Shown: positions 55,556 through 63,080 of the stretch, one piece after another | Numbering within the stretch: the stretch's first letter is position 1 | How the letters are laid out: each line of letters starts with the position of its first letter | Assembly (NCBI RefSeq): GCF_002918555.1 | Contig: NZ_PQMB01000003.1 | Location: 124,491-188,490 of the forward strand | DNA: 64,000 nt | Origin: Citrobacter amalonaticus | Lineage (GTDB): Bacteria; Pseudomonadota; Gammaproteobacteria; Enterobacterales; Enterobacteriaceae | Direction: 5' to 3' | Notes under the pieces: model-generated | Seen by the model: only the letters and a program-made list of their open reading frames with translations | The model's database searches: none | What the model was told of the DNA's origin: nothing | Translations under genes and position numbers: made by a program

Positions 55556-57631
55556 ATGTCGTATACACCAATGAGCGATCTCGGGCAGCAAGGATTGTTC
55601 GATATCACTCGTACATTATTACAGCAGCCCGATCTGGCTTCACTCACTGACGCGCTTTCGCAACTGGTAAAACGGTCAGCGCTTGCCGACAGCGCGGCTA
55701 TTGTGTTGTGGCAGGCGCAAACGCAGCGCGCGTCCTATTACACCACGCGTGAAAATGGTGACCCCGTCGAGTACGAGGACGAAACAGTACTGGCGCACGG
55801 CCCGGTTCGCCGCATTCTTTCTCGCCCTGATGCGCTGCACTGTAATTATCACGAATTCTGTGAAACCTGGCCGCAGCTCGCTTGCGGCGGGCTTTACGCG
55901 ACGTTCGGGCACTATTGCCTGCTGCCCCTGGCGGCGGACGGGCGCATCTTTGGCGGCTGTGAATTTATCCGCAAGGAGGACCGCCCCTGGAGCGAAAAAG
56001 AGTACGAACGTCTGCAAACCTTTACGCAGATTGTCGGGGTCGTTGCCGAGCAGATTCAGTGCCGGGTTACCAATAATGTTGACTACGATCTGTTATGCCG
56101 CGAGCGCGATAATTTCCGTATTCTGGTTGCCATCACTAACGCCGTGCTGTCCCGACTGGACATTGATGAACTGGTCAGTGAAGTCGCCAAAGAAATTCAC
56201 CATTACTTCAACATTGACGACATCAGCATTGTGCTGCGCAGTCACCGCAAGAATAAGCTGAACATCTATTCCACACACTATCTGGATGAGAATCATCCCG
56301 CCCACGAGCAAAGTGAAGTGGATGAAGCGGGCACGCTCACTGAGCGGGTGTTCAAAAGCAAAGAGATGCTGCTGATTAATCTGAACGAGCGGGATGCGCT
56401 TGCCCCCTACGAACGAATGCTGTTCGATACCTGGGGTAACCAGATACAGACGCTGTGCCTGCTGCCGCTGATGTCCGGCAATACCATGCTCGGGGTGCTT
56501 AAGCTGGCGCAATGCGAAGAAAAAGTGTTTACCACCACCAACCTGAAGCTGCTGCGCCAGATTACGGAACGCGTGGCCATTGCCGTCGATAACGCCCTCG
56601 CCTACCAGGAGATCCACCGCCTGAAGGAGCGGCTGGTGGATGAGAACCTGGCGTTGACCGAGCAACTCAACAATGTCGACAGTGAATTCGGTGAAATCAT
56701 CGGCCGCAGCGAGGCAATGTACAGCGTCCTCAAACAGGTTGAGATGGTCGCCCAGAGCGACAGTACCGTGCTGATTCTTGGCGAAACAGGCACGGGTAAA
56801 GAACTCATCGCCCGGGCTATCCACAACCTGAGCGGGCGTAACGCACGCCGGATGGTGAAAATGAACTGCGCGGCTATGCCCGCCGGACTATTAGAAAGCG
56901 ATCTGTTTGGTCATGAACGTGGGGCCTTCACCGGTGCCAGCGCCCAGCGTATTGGTCGCTTCGAACTGGCGGATAAAAGCTCGCTGTTCCTCGACGAAGT
57001 GGGTGATATGCCGCTGGAGCTGCAACCCAAACTGCTGCGCGTATTGCAGGATCAGGAATTTGAGCGCCTTGGCAGTAACAAGCTGATCCAGACCGACGTG
57101 CGGTTGATCGCCGCCACTAACCGCGACCTGAAAAAGATGGTTGCCGACCGTGAATTCCGTAACGATCTCTACTATCGTCTGAATGTATTTCCAATCCAGC
57201 TGCCGCCGCTGCGCGAACGCCCGGAAGATATCCCGCTGTTGGTTAAAGCTTTTACCTTCAAAATAGCACGTCGCCTGGGACGCAACATCGACAGTATTCC
57301 TGCGGAAACTTTGCGCACGCTCAGCAATATGGAGTGGCCGGGGAACGTACGCGAGCTGGAGAACGTGGTGGAGCGCGCCGTGCTGCTCACTCGCGGCAAC
57401 GTACTGCAACTGTCGCTGCCGGATGTCAGTATTACGCCGGGCGTCCCGCCGGTTGCCACCGAAGTCGCCCAGGAAGGAGAAGACGAATATCAGCTCATTA
57501 TGCGGGTACTGAAAGAGACAAATGGTGTTGTCGCAGGGCCAAAAGGGGCAGCACAACGGCTGGGGCTTAAGCGTACGACCCTGCTGTCGCGCATGAAGCG
57601 TTTAGGGATTAATAAGGATATGCTGGCTTAA
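55556..57631 (+). CDS. fhlA: Formate hydrogenlyase transcriptional activator FhlA
   Basis: FhlA binds formate and activates the sigma-54 promoters of hyc, hyp, hydN-hypF and fdhF. The 691-residue chain has two N-terminal GAF domains (about 1-370), an AAA+ domain (about 380-620) with Walker A GETGTGKE and the GAFTGA motif, and a Fis-type helix-turn-helix at the end (AAQRLGLKRTTLLSRMKRLG in part). The start at 55556 (MSYTPMSDLG) matches E. coli; an ATG seven codons upstream lies too near the hairpin. Confidence 0.97.
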   Translation: MSYTPMSDLGQQGLFDITRTLLQQPDLASLTDALSQLVKRSALADSAAIVLWQAQTQRASYYTTRENGDPVEYEDETVLAHGPVRRILSRPDALHCNYHEFCETWPQLACGGLYATFGHYCLLPLAADGRIFGGCEFIRKEDRPWSEKEYERLQTFTQIVGVVAEQIQCRVTNNVDYDLLCRERDNFRILVAITNAVLSRLDIDELVSEVAKEIHHYFNIDDISIVLRSHRKNKLNIYSTHYLDENHPAHEQSEVDEAGTLTERVFKSKEMLLINLNERDALAPYERMLFDTWGNQIQTLCLLPLMSGNTMLGVLKLAQCEEKVFTTTNLKLLRQITERVAIAVDNALAYQEIHRLKERLVDENLALTEQLNNVDSEFGEIIGRSEAMYSVLKQVEMVAQSDSTVLILGETGTGKELIARAIHNLSGRNARRMVKMNCAAMPAGLLESDLFGHERGAFTGASAQRIGRFELADKSSLFLDEVGDMPLELQPKLLRVLQDQEFERLGSNKLIQTDVRLIAATNRDLKKMVADREFRNDLYYRLNVFPIQLPPLRERPEDIPLLVKAFTFKIARRLGRNIDSIPAETLRTLSNMEWPGNVRELENVVERAVLLTRGNVLQLSLPDVSITPGVPPVATEVAQEGEDEYQLIMRVLKETNGVVAGPKGAAQRLGLKRTTLLSRMKRLGINKDMLA

Positions 57632-57732
57632 TCAACATCGCGGTACGGTTGTCTACCCGACAGATGATGCCTTGACGTGCTCTGAAAGATGGTATGTTTA
57701 TACACGATAATAACGCATTAAAAGGAGGCACT

Positions 57733-58161
57733 ATGGCAGTATCAGCACGTAATCAACTGACCGGAACAATTAGCGCAGTCGCAACGGGCGCAGTTAACGA
57801 TGAAATTGAACTGACGCTGGAAGGTGGTGCAAAACTGGTGGCCATTGTCACTCACAGCAGCCAGCAGGCGCTGGGTCTGGCAAAAGGGAAAGACGCTATT
57901 GCTCTGATCAAAGCGCCATGGGTGACGCTGGCGACAGAAGATTGCGGTTTGAAGTTCTCTGCCCGTAACCAGTTTGCGGGTAGCGTTTCTCAGGTAACTG
58001 AGGGCGCGGTCAATGCGACTGTGCATATCAAAACCGATGCAGGTTTTGAAATTGTGGCCGTTGTCACCAACGAGAGCCAGCAAGAGATGAAACTGAGCCT
58101 GGGCAGTCGCGTTATCGCACTGATTAAAGCCTCAGCGATTCTGATTGCGACCAAAGCGTAA
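57733..58161 (+). CDS. Di-Mop molybdate/tungstate-binding protein
   Basis: The 142-residue protein is two tandem Mop domains: both repeats start SARNQLTG/SARNQFAG (about residues 4 and 77), continue with GAVN and end with ALIKA-plus-hydrophobic sequence. Mop proteins bind molybdate or tungstate at oligomer interfaces and buffer it in the cytoplasm (molbindins, ModG type). AAGGAGG stands before the ATG at 57733, a strong ribosome site. It follows fhlA by 101 bp and is absent from this place in E. coli K-12. A role in supplying molybdenum to formate dehydrogenase-H is an inference from location. Confidence 0.85.
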   Translation: MAVSARNQLTGTISAVATGAVNDEIELTLEGGAKLVAIVTHSSQQALGLAKGKDAIALIKAPWVTLATEDCGLKFSARNQFAGSVSQVTEGAVNATVHIKTDAGFEIVAVVTNESQQEMKLSLGSRVIALIKASAILIATKA

Positions 58162-58172
58162 TCAGAATCAAT

Positions 58173-58200
58173 TGCCGGATAGTGCATTTCCTGTCCGGCA
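58173..58200. terminator. Inverted repeat between di-Mop gene and ygbA
   Basis: TGCCGGA and TCCGGCA arms flank a 14-base loop in the convergent space, REP-like. It may end both messages. Confidence 0.5.
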
Positions 58201-58203
58201 TAC

Positions 58204-58548
58204 TTACTTCTTACGCTGATATTTTTCCGGCAGTTCCGGTACGGGACGCCTGTCGTCAATAAGATGACGCACGGTCAGAATGGGATGACGCCATAACATT
58301 CCCGGCCCAGCCCAACGCATGATTTGCTTCATCTCTTCGCGTTTCGCAGGCTGGTAGCAGTGTACCGGACACTGCTTACAGGCCGGTTTCTCCTCACCAA
58401 AAATACACTTGTCCAGGCGCTTTTGCGCATAGGCAAGCAGCGCGTCGTAATGCCCTTGTTCTTCTGAGGCTTGTGGGCATCGACGCTCATACAGCGCAAT
58501 CATCTTCTCTATCGTCAGTTTTTCGCGAACGATACGCTTTGAGGACAT
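58204..58548 (-). CDS. ygbA: Nitrosative-stress-associated protein YgbA
   Basis: YgbA (114 residues) is a small cytoplasmic protein with the cysteine motif CIFGEEKPACKQCPVHCYQ (Cys pattern C-x8-C-x2-C-x3-C), suggesting a metal or Fe-S site. In E. coli and Salmonella its gene belongs to the NO-sensing NsrR regulon. The start at 58548 follows TTTGGAGGTACC, giving MSSKRIVREKL as in the family. An NsrR-like site lies upstream at 58564-58586. Confidence 0.92.
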   Translation of the reverse strand: MSSKRIVREKLTIEKMIALYERRCPQASEEQGHYDALLAYAQKRLDKCIFGEEKPACKQCPVHCYQPAKREEMKQIMRWAGPGMLWRHPILTVRHLIDDRRPVPELPEKYQRKK

Positions 58549-58563
58549 GGTACCTCCAAAAAT

Positions 58564-58586
58564 AAGTTGCATAAATAATACACCTT
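58564..58586 (-). promoter_or_regulatory. NsrR-like operator upstream of ygbA
   Basis: AAGTTGCATA and TAATACACCTT form a 23-bp near-palindrome of the AAG-N-TGCAT...ATRCAT-N-CTT class recognised by NsrR. It is centred about 27 bp before the ygbA start, consistent with repression relieved by NO. Confidence 0.65.
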
Positions 58587-58655
58587 AATACTGGAGGCAA
58601 CCAGAGTCGCACGCTGTCTGTTCAGAGGCTGCAATCCATCAGCACCAACAGCCTC

Positions 58656-60023
58656 TCAAATCAGCACATAGTTTGCTATTAACATCACGACAATCCCCGC
58701 CAGCGCCGGAGGTAATGTTCTTCTGACAATCATAAACGGCGAGCATTCACCCGCTTTACTCACAGCGATAATGATACCGGCAACCGGTGAAATGGAGCGC
58801 CCCATTCCCGCCATCAGCTGCATCGGCAGGATCATATTGACCGCGTTTTCACCAAATTTTGCCGCAATAGAGGGAGCCAGACCAGAAAAGGAGAAAAATG
58901 CCGCCACCCCAGACCCGGTCAGCACAGCGGTAACCCCCACCAGGGCAGTCATCACCAATGTCATGCTGGTGAAGCCCAGCCCCGCGCTTTGCACAGAGTG
59001 CAGCAGATAATCTACGGCGCCAATTTTTTGCAGGCCCTGCGCGTAAATATCGGCACACACCAGCAATGAGACGATGCTGGTGAACATACTGCCCATGCCT
59101 TTAAAAAAGACTTGCAACCCTTTGCAACAGGCCTTGAAATCGCGAGTTGAAATCAGTTCAAAAAAGAATGCAACCACCGCCCCTAATATCATCGCGGTAA
59201 CCACGTCGATTTTAATCGCTTTGACCACCAGTGGGCTAAATACCAGGACCAGAATAACGGGTAAGACGGGTAACAGCGCATAAATAGCGGGCACATTACG
59301 CCCCGCCTCTTCAGCTTCAGCCACTTCCTGCGATCCTGGAACAAAGCCGTCTTTTATATCGAAAAATTTCGCGGTAAAGAAAATAACGACAGCCACGGTG
59401 ACCATCACAACAGCAGCAACCGGCATTTGGTAATGGACAAAATAAATGGCGCTTTCCATTCCTGCATGATTCGCCGCCAGATTGGCCGTTCCGACTGCCG
59501 GTCCCAAATCCATAAATGCGCATAAACCGATCATCGCAGCGGCAGAGGCTTTACTTACGCCCAGGCGCACCAGAACAGGAAAGAAGGTCACCAGCAGCAA
59601 CATGGCTAACCCCGCGGCGCTGGAAATCGCGACATGCAGCAGCTGCGCACAAATATAGCCAAGAGCAAGGATCAGATAAGGCGCTTTTATTACTTGCAGA
59701 GGACGAATACACATATTTACCATCGCATTGGAGGCTTTTATGTGATCCATATAACTGGCAAATCCCCCTGCCGCCATGATGATTAAACCAATGCCGGCAA
59801 TTTGCGTAGTCAGTGATTCTTTCGCAAAACTAAAGATATCCAGCCATGCTGAACCGGTGGATTTTGCTTTCCCATAAAGAATACTATTTTCAGGATAAAA
59901 CAGAGTTGTCACCGTTAATAATGTTAACCCTGCAAATAATAAAACAGTTTGCGGCTGGTAATTTTTCACAATTAGCCATGCAGCAATTGCTGTTATGACT
60001 ATTGCGATAATAAATGCAGTCAT
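58656..60023 (-). CDS. dcuC: DcuC-family anaerobic C4-dicarboxylate transporter
   Basis: The 455-residue inner-membrane protein has about 12 hydrophobic segments and DcuC-family sequences (TGSGVAAFFSF, GMGRSISPVAG, KAGECSPFMIVRR). DcuC proteins mainly exchange or export fumarate, succinate, malate and aspartate under fermentation. The start at 60023 follows AGGGATT; the frame is open 29 codons upstream but lacks a ribosome site. It diverges from the RpiR-type gene. It is probably a paralogue of the housekeeping dcuC; the symbol marks the family only. Neighbouring lyase suggests it moves the C4 product or the substrate. Confidence 0.8.
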   Translation of the reverse strand: MTAFIIAIVITAIAAWLIVKNYQPQTVLLFAGLTLLTVTTLFYPENSILYGKAKSTGSAWLDIFSFAKESLTTQIAGIGLIIMAAGGFASYMDHIKASNAMVNMCIRPLQVIKAPYLILALGYICAQLLHVAISSAAGLAMLLLVTFFPVLVRLGVSKASAAAMIGLCAFMDLGPAVGTANLAANHAGMESAIYFVHYQMPVAAVVMVTVAVVIFFTAKFFDIKDGFVPGSQEVAEAEEAGRNVPAIYALLPVLPVILVLVFSPLVVKAIKIDVVTAMILGAVVAFFFELISTRDFKACCKGLQVFFKGMGSMFTSIVSLLVCADIYAQGLQKIGAVDYLLHSVQSAGLGFTSMTLVMTALVGVTAVLTGSGVAAFFSFSGLAPSIAAKFGENAVNMILPMQLMAGMGRSISPVAGIIIAVSKAGECSPFMIVRRTLPPALAGIVVMLIANYVLI

Positions 60024-60161
60024 AATAATAATCCCTATACCATGCAAATCATATATTTCAGCATTATGCAATAAGTTTTTTCCATCTGCCATGTAAAAAA
60101 ACATGCGCATATGCCATGAGAATATGTCCGTCGTGTAGTGTATTAAACTTAATTTTGCATT

Positions 60162-60175
60162 TTGATCGTAATTGA
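60162..60175. promoter_or_regulatory. Weak FNR-like site
   Basis: TTGATCGTAATTGA has one perfect FNR half site (TTGAT) and a degenerate second half. DcuC-type genes are commonly FNR-activated, so it is worth noting, at low certainty. Confidence 0.3.
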
Positions 60176-60194
60176 TTGCGCCACAGCAAAACAG

Positions 60195-60211
60195 GGGAAA
60201 TATACTTTCCC
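60195..60211. promoter_or_regulatory. Putative locus operator, site A
   Basis: GGGAA-N7-TTCCC inside ACAGGGGAAATATACTTTCC, between the divergent dcuC-like and rpiR-like genes. Its flanks match site B (62753) closely. Proposed target of the RpiR-type regulator. Confidence 0.55.
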
Positions 60212-60357
60212 ACTTTTTTTTGTGAGTAAGATCTCAAGTTGTCTGATTATTCTGTAATATGTCTTGTATGAACGTAAATCAATCTATTATCTGTGCCTGA
60301 ATCATTGACGGCAGGGGTGCATTTGCATATAACATTCTTAATATAAACGGCTACTGG

Positions 60358-61260
60358 ATGCTGCGCATGTACAGAAAAAACAGTTTAAGTCTGGATGAGT
60401 ATAATTCACTCACGCCAGATCCTGACGATCTGACAGAGTCAGAATCACGGCTCAATGAATATATTAATAAGCACTTCAGCGAATTGCCCTACCACGGAAT
60501 TGTAGACTTATCGCAAAATGCGATGGTCAGTAAAGCGACGATTGGCCGCTTTCTGAATAAACTGGGGTTCACAGGCTACGCGGCATTCCGAAGAGCATTA
60601 GATACAACGCTTTCAAAAAATAAAATCGCCGCACCATTTGAAAAAAACATCCGTCAGCGCGATAAAAACAACGCCAACACGGAACAGATTGTTGCGACAT
60701 TTAACAGCAATATTACATTGTTATTCAATGAATTTAAAAATAACATCGATATCAACAATCTGAATAAATTTATTGATCTGATTTTAAATGAGCAACGTCA
60801 GATTTACGTCGTTGGCCCCGCCTCATCTCACGCGATAGCAATTCATTTTTGTACGCTGCTGAAGTACTTCCGCAGCAACATCACGTTACTTTATACGGAT
60901 GTAAGCGAACTCCCTAAGCAAATGATTAATATAGGAGAAAATGACATACTTATTGTTTTCTCCTATTATCGATTTAATCGGGTTGCGCTCAATATAGCTA
61001 AGTGGTTCAGAAAGAGAAATGCCGTTGTCGTGTTGATCACCAATTCTGAGGCAAACCCTTATGGAAAATTTTGCGATTTCCAGTTTGTCCTTCCCAGCGA
61101 CGCAGGATCAATATTCCAGAGCCGGATTCTGGGGTTCTTTTTTGTTGAATTGATTCTGCATCTCGCGTATGAGAAAAGCGAGAGTGAAGGAAATTTCGCC
61201 AGTCTGGAAGAACTCTTTGTCTTCTTTGAAACATTTTCGGCTTTTTCATATAACAATTGA
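60358..61260 (+). CDS. RpiR-family (HTH-SIS) transcriptional regulator
   Basis: The 300-residue protein has an N-terminal RpiR-type helix-turn-helix (about 40-80: GIVDLSQNAMVSKATIGRFL in part, then LGFTGYAAFRR) and a C-terminal SIS domain (about 125-270) with VVGPASSHAIAI. RpiR proteins sense phosphosugars or related ligands. The second SIS serine motif reads FSYYRFNR rather than the common SxSGxT, so ligand recognition may differ. Codon use and base composition are AT-rich against the core genes. It lies between the dcuC-like gene and the lyase gene and probably controls both and the porin. Confidence 0.85.
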   Translation: MLRMYRKNSLSLDEYNSLTPDPDDLTESESRLNEYINKHFSELPYHGIVDLSQNAMVSKATIGRFLNKLGFTGYAAFRRALDTTLSKNKIAAPFEKNIRQRDKNNANTEQIVATFNSNITLLFNEFKNNIDINNLNKFIDLILNEQRQIYVVGPASSHAIAIHFCTLLKYFRSNITLLYTDVSELPKQMINIGENDILIVFSYYRFNRVALNIAKWFRKRNAVVVLITNSEANPYGKFCDFQFVLPSDAGSIFQSRILGFFFVELILHLAYEKSESEGNFASLEELFVFFETFSAFSYNN

Positions 61261-61300
61261 TCGGGTGAGATCGGGAGGTTCTTCCTCCCGAACAGGCATA

Positions 61301-62671
61301 TTATGCAATCGCCATTGCTCTCAGCTCATCAAATACCGCGACGACTTCTTTGATGAGGGCATCATTACTGCCGATATAAGAGAGGGGATCGCAGGCCTCA
61401 CTCATTTCCTGCAAAGACAACGAGGCGCAAATTTCCGGGTGGTTTCTGGCCAGCTCGATAAGGTTTTGTTGTCCATTAACATCCTTGAGCATATTCTTAA
61501 CCAGATTATACGCAGGCTCACGACCAATCTTAGAAGCAAGTCTCATACTCAACGATTCTGACATGATAAAGAACTGAGAGCAGTTAAAATTAGCGAGCAT
61601 CTTCTCTTCATTAACAATCAGATGAGAAAGCAGGCTTCTGGCTCTTTTCAGGCTGGCGGATAGCGCATTCGACGCTTCCGGCAGGATTGTCCAGTTAAGT
61701 ACCCTCATGGATGCCGCGCGCACATCCTGCTGATCGAGCATTGCTGGCGCGCCAGAGGCATACATCCAGCCCATTCTGGCCAGCGTTTGAATCATGTTGC
61801 TGGCGCGTGGATTGGCTTTGTGCGGCATGGTGCTGGATCCGCCGCCGCCTTCGCCTTCCAGTACTTCCGCAACAGGCGTACGCCCCATTGTTTCCACATC
61901 ATTTGCCAGACGACATAGCGTGCCATGAATAAGCGCAAAGCACTGCACAACCTCCACAATCGCATCCTGGCTGGCATTATTAACGCCACTGGGCACATTA
62001 AGTCCCAGTGCCTTCATCAGCCGATCGCGCGTCACCATTCCCTGCGGACCGACAGAGGCAAGGTTCCCCACCGCACCGCCAAACAGGCCGGTAATGGCTC
62101 GCGGGTAGATTTGCCGGAGCCGGATAAGATGGCGGTTAATTTCCGTCAGATAGCTGGAGACATGTAGTCCCCACGTCGTGGCTGAAGCATCAACTGAATT
62201 CGTCCGCGCCACCATGACGGTACGAATATGCCTGAGCGCCATGGATTTCATCTCATCGCCAACATCCGTCAACTGCTGATACAGTAACCGCAGCGTCTGC
62301 TGTAATCTCATCGCCACACCGGAATCCAGTAAGTCCTGAGTGGTGCATCCCCAATGGAGATACTGGCTCACTAACGGCGTACCGGCAGCAGAAATCTGAT
62401 CAATTAGCGGCTTTATCGCCATTCCGACAGTTTGCGTTCCCTGTGCCAGCGCTGGCCAGTCAACGTCCAGTTTCTGACACGTGTGCTCAATTTCATCTGC
62501 CGCCTGTAAGGGAATAATCCCCAGCTCGCTCTGAACGCGGGCGATTGTCGTTTCAAATTTTAGCCAGCAGTTCACCAGATTCTCGTCGGACCAAATTTGA
62601 TGCATTCTTTCTTCTGTAAAAAGCGGAGAATAGAGATCAGAATCAAATACTGTTGTTTGTTTCCCGTACAT
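61301..62671 (-). CDS. Fumarase/adenylosuccinate-lyase superfamily enzyme, substrate unknown
   Basis: The 456-residue chain is nearest to the PurB / 3-carboxy-cis,cis-muconate cycloisomerase branch. The signature loop GSSTMPHKANP lies at 278-288 with its catalytic serine, and HWGCTTQD at 106-113 keeps a conserved His. In the C2 region the sequence is RTNSVDA (156-162) where adenylosuccinate lyases have RTH-x-x-H: both His are replaced (Asn158, Asp161). Such enzymes cleave C-N or C-O bonds and mostly release fumarate. Start at 62671 follows GGAGAGACG; the ATG 25 codons upstream has no such site. It is convergent with the RpiR gene. Confidence 0.8.
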   Translation of the reverse strand: MYGKQTTVFDSDLYSPLFTEERMHQIWSDENLVNCWLKFETTIARVQSELGIIPLQAADEIEHTCQKLDVDWPALAQGTQTVGMAIKPLIDQISAAGTPLVSQYLHWGCTTQDLLDSGVAMRLQQTLRLLYQQLTDVGDEMKSMALRHIRTVMVARTNSVDASATTWGLHVSSYLTEINRHLIRLRQIYPRAITGLFGGAVGNLASVGPQGMVTRDRLMKALGLNVPSGVNNASQDAIVEVVQCFALIHGTLCRLANDVETMGRTPVAEVLEGEGGGGSSTMPHKANPRASNMIQTLARMGWMYASGAPAMLDQQDVRAASMRVLNWTILPEASNALSASLKRARSLLSHLIVNEEKMLANFNCSQFFIMSESLSMRLASKIGREPAYNLVKNMLKDVNGQQNLIELARNHPEICASLSLQEMSEACDPLSYIGSNDALIKEVVAVFDELRAMAIA

Positions 62672-62752
62672 AAAGCGTCTCTCCAGCGATGAAAGCGAGA
62701 TGATATAAAATGTAGTTAATGAATCTTGCGGGATCTGAAGGTACATTAACAG

Positions 62753-62769
62753 GGGAAAATGATATTCCC
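62753..62769. promoter_or_regulatory. Putative locus operator, site B
   Basis: GGGAA-N7-TTCCC within ACAGGGGAAAATGATATTCC. Shares about 18 of 22 positions with site A. It is 82 bp upstream of the lyase start. Confidence 0.55.
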
Positions 62770-62786
62770 ATTCATGAAGCGGTCAT

Positions 62787-62803
62787 GAGAATTTTGTTTT
62801 CCC
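62787..62803. promoter_or_regulatory. Putative locus operator, site D
   Basis: GAGAA-N7-TTCCC in GGTCATGAGAATTTTGTTTT followed by CCC. It starts 34 bp after site B and shares GTCATGAGAA with site C. Confidence 0.5.
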
Positions 62804-62969
62804 TCATTTTCTGACGGCCTCGAGAAAAAATGGGATAAGATTCACAATTTTTCGATAACGACGTGAGATGCAATCTTCATTTAATTTATTAGCCCACAAA
62901 AAATATTAGACATTTTTATATATGGATAATATCTGACATCTTTATGCGCCAAAAGTCACATTTTGTCAT

Positions 62970-62986
62970 GAGAAATAATAATTCCC
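62970..62986. promoter_or_regulatory. Putative locus operator, site C
   Basis: GAGAA-N7-TTCCC in TGTCATGAGAAATAATAATT followed by CCCAT, about 95 bp before the porin start. Confidence 0.5.
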
Positions 62987-63080
62987 ATATCAACTGACTT
63001 CTTTTTGCTCAAACAATCTCCGGGAAGTAAATGGCGCATTCTACCAGATGGACAATTTGATTGTTACTTTGAGGGATAAC

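Larger units (their letters stand above)
60024..60357. promoter_or_regulatory. Divergent dcuC-like / rpiR-like control region
   Basis: This 334-bp AT-rich interval has no gene. It holds the GGGAA-N7-TTCCC dyad (60195-60211), a lone CATGAGAA half motif (60115-60122) and a TTGAT-N4-ATTGA element (60162-60175) that resembles an FNR site on one side only. A TATAAC/TATAAA-rich stretch near 60325-60350 may be the rpiR-like promoter. Confidence 0.55.
62672..63080. promoter_or_regulatory. Divergent lyase / porin control region
   Basis: A 409-bp AT-rich region without a gene. It contains three copies of the GRGAA-N7-TTCCC dyad (sites B, D and C) and two CATGAGAA half motifs. Promoters for the lyase gene (minus) and porin gene (plus) must lie here; a TTTATATATGGATAATAT stretch near 62915-62932 could hold a -10 element. 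Confidence 0.6.
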
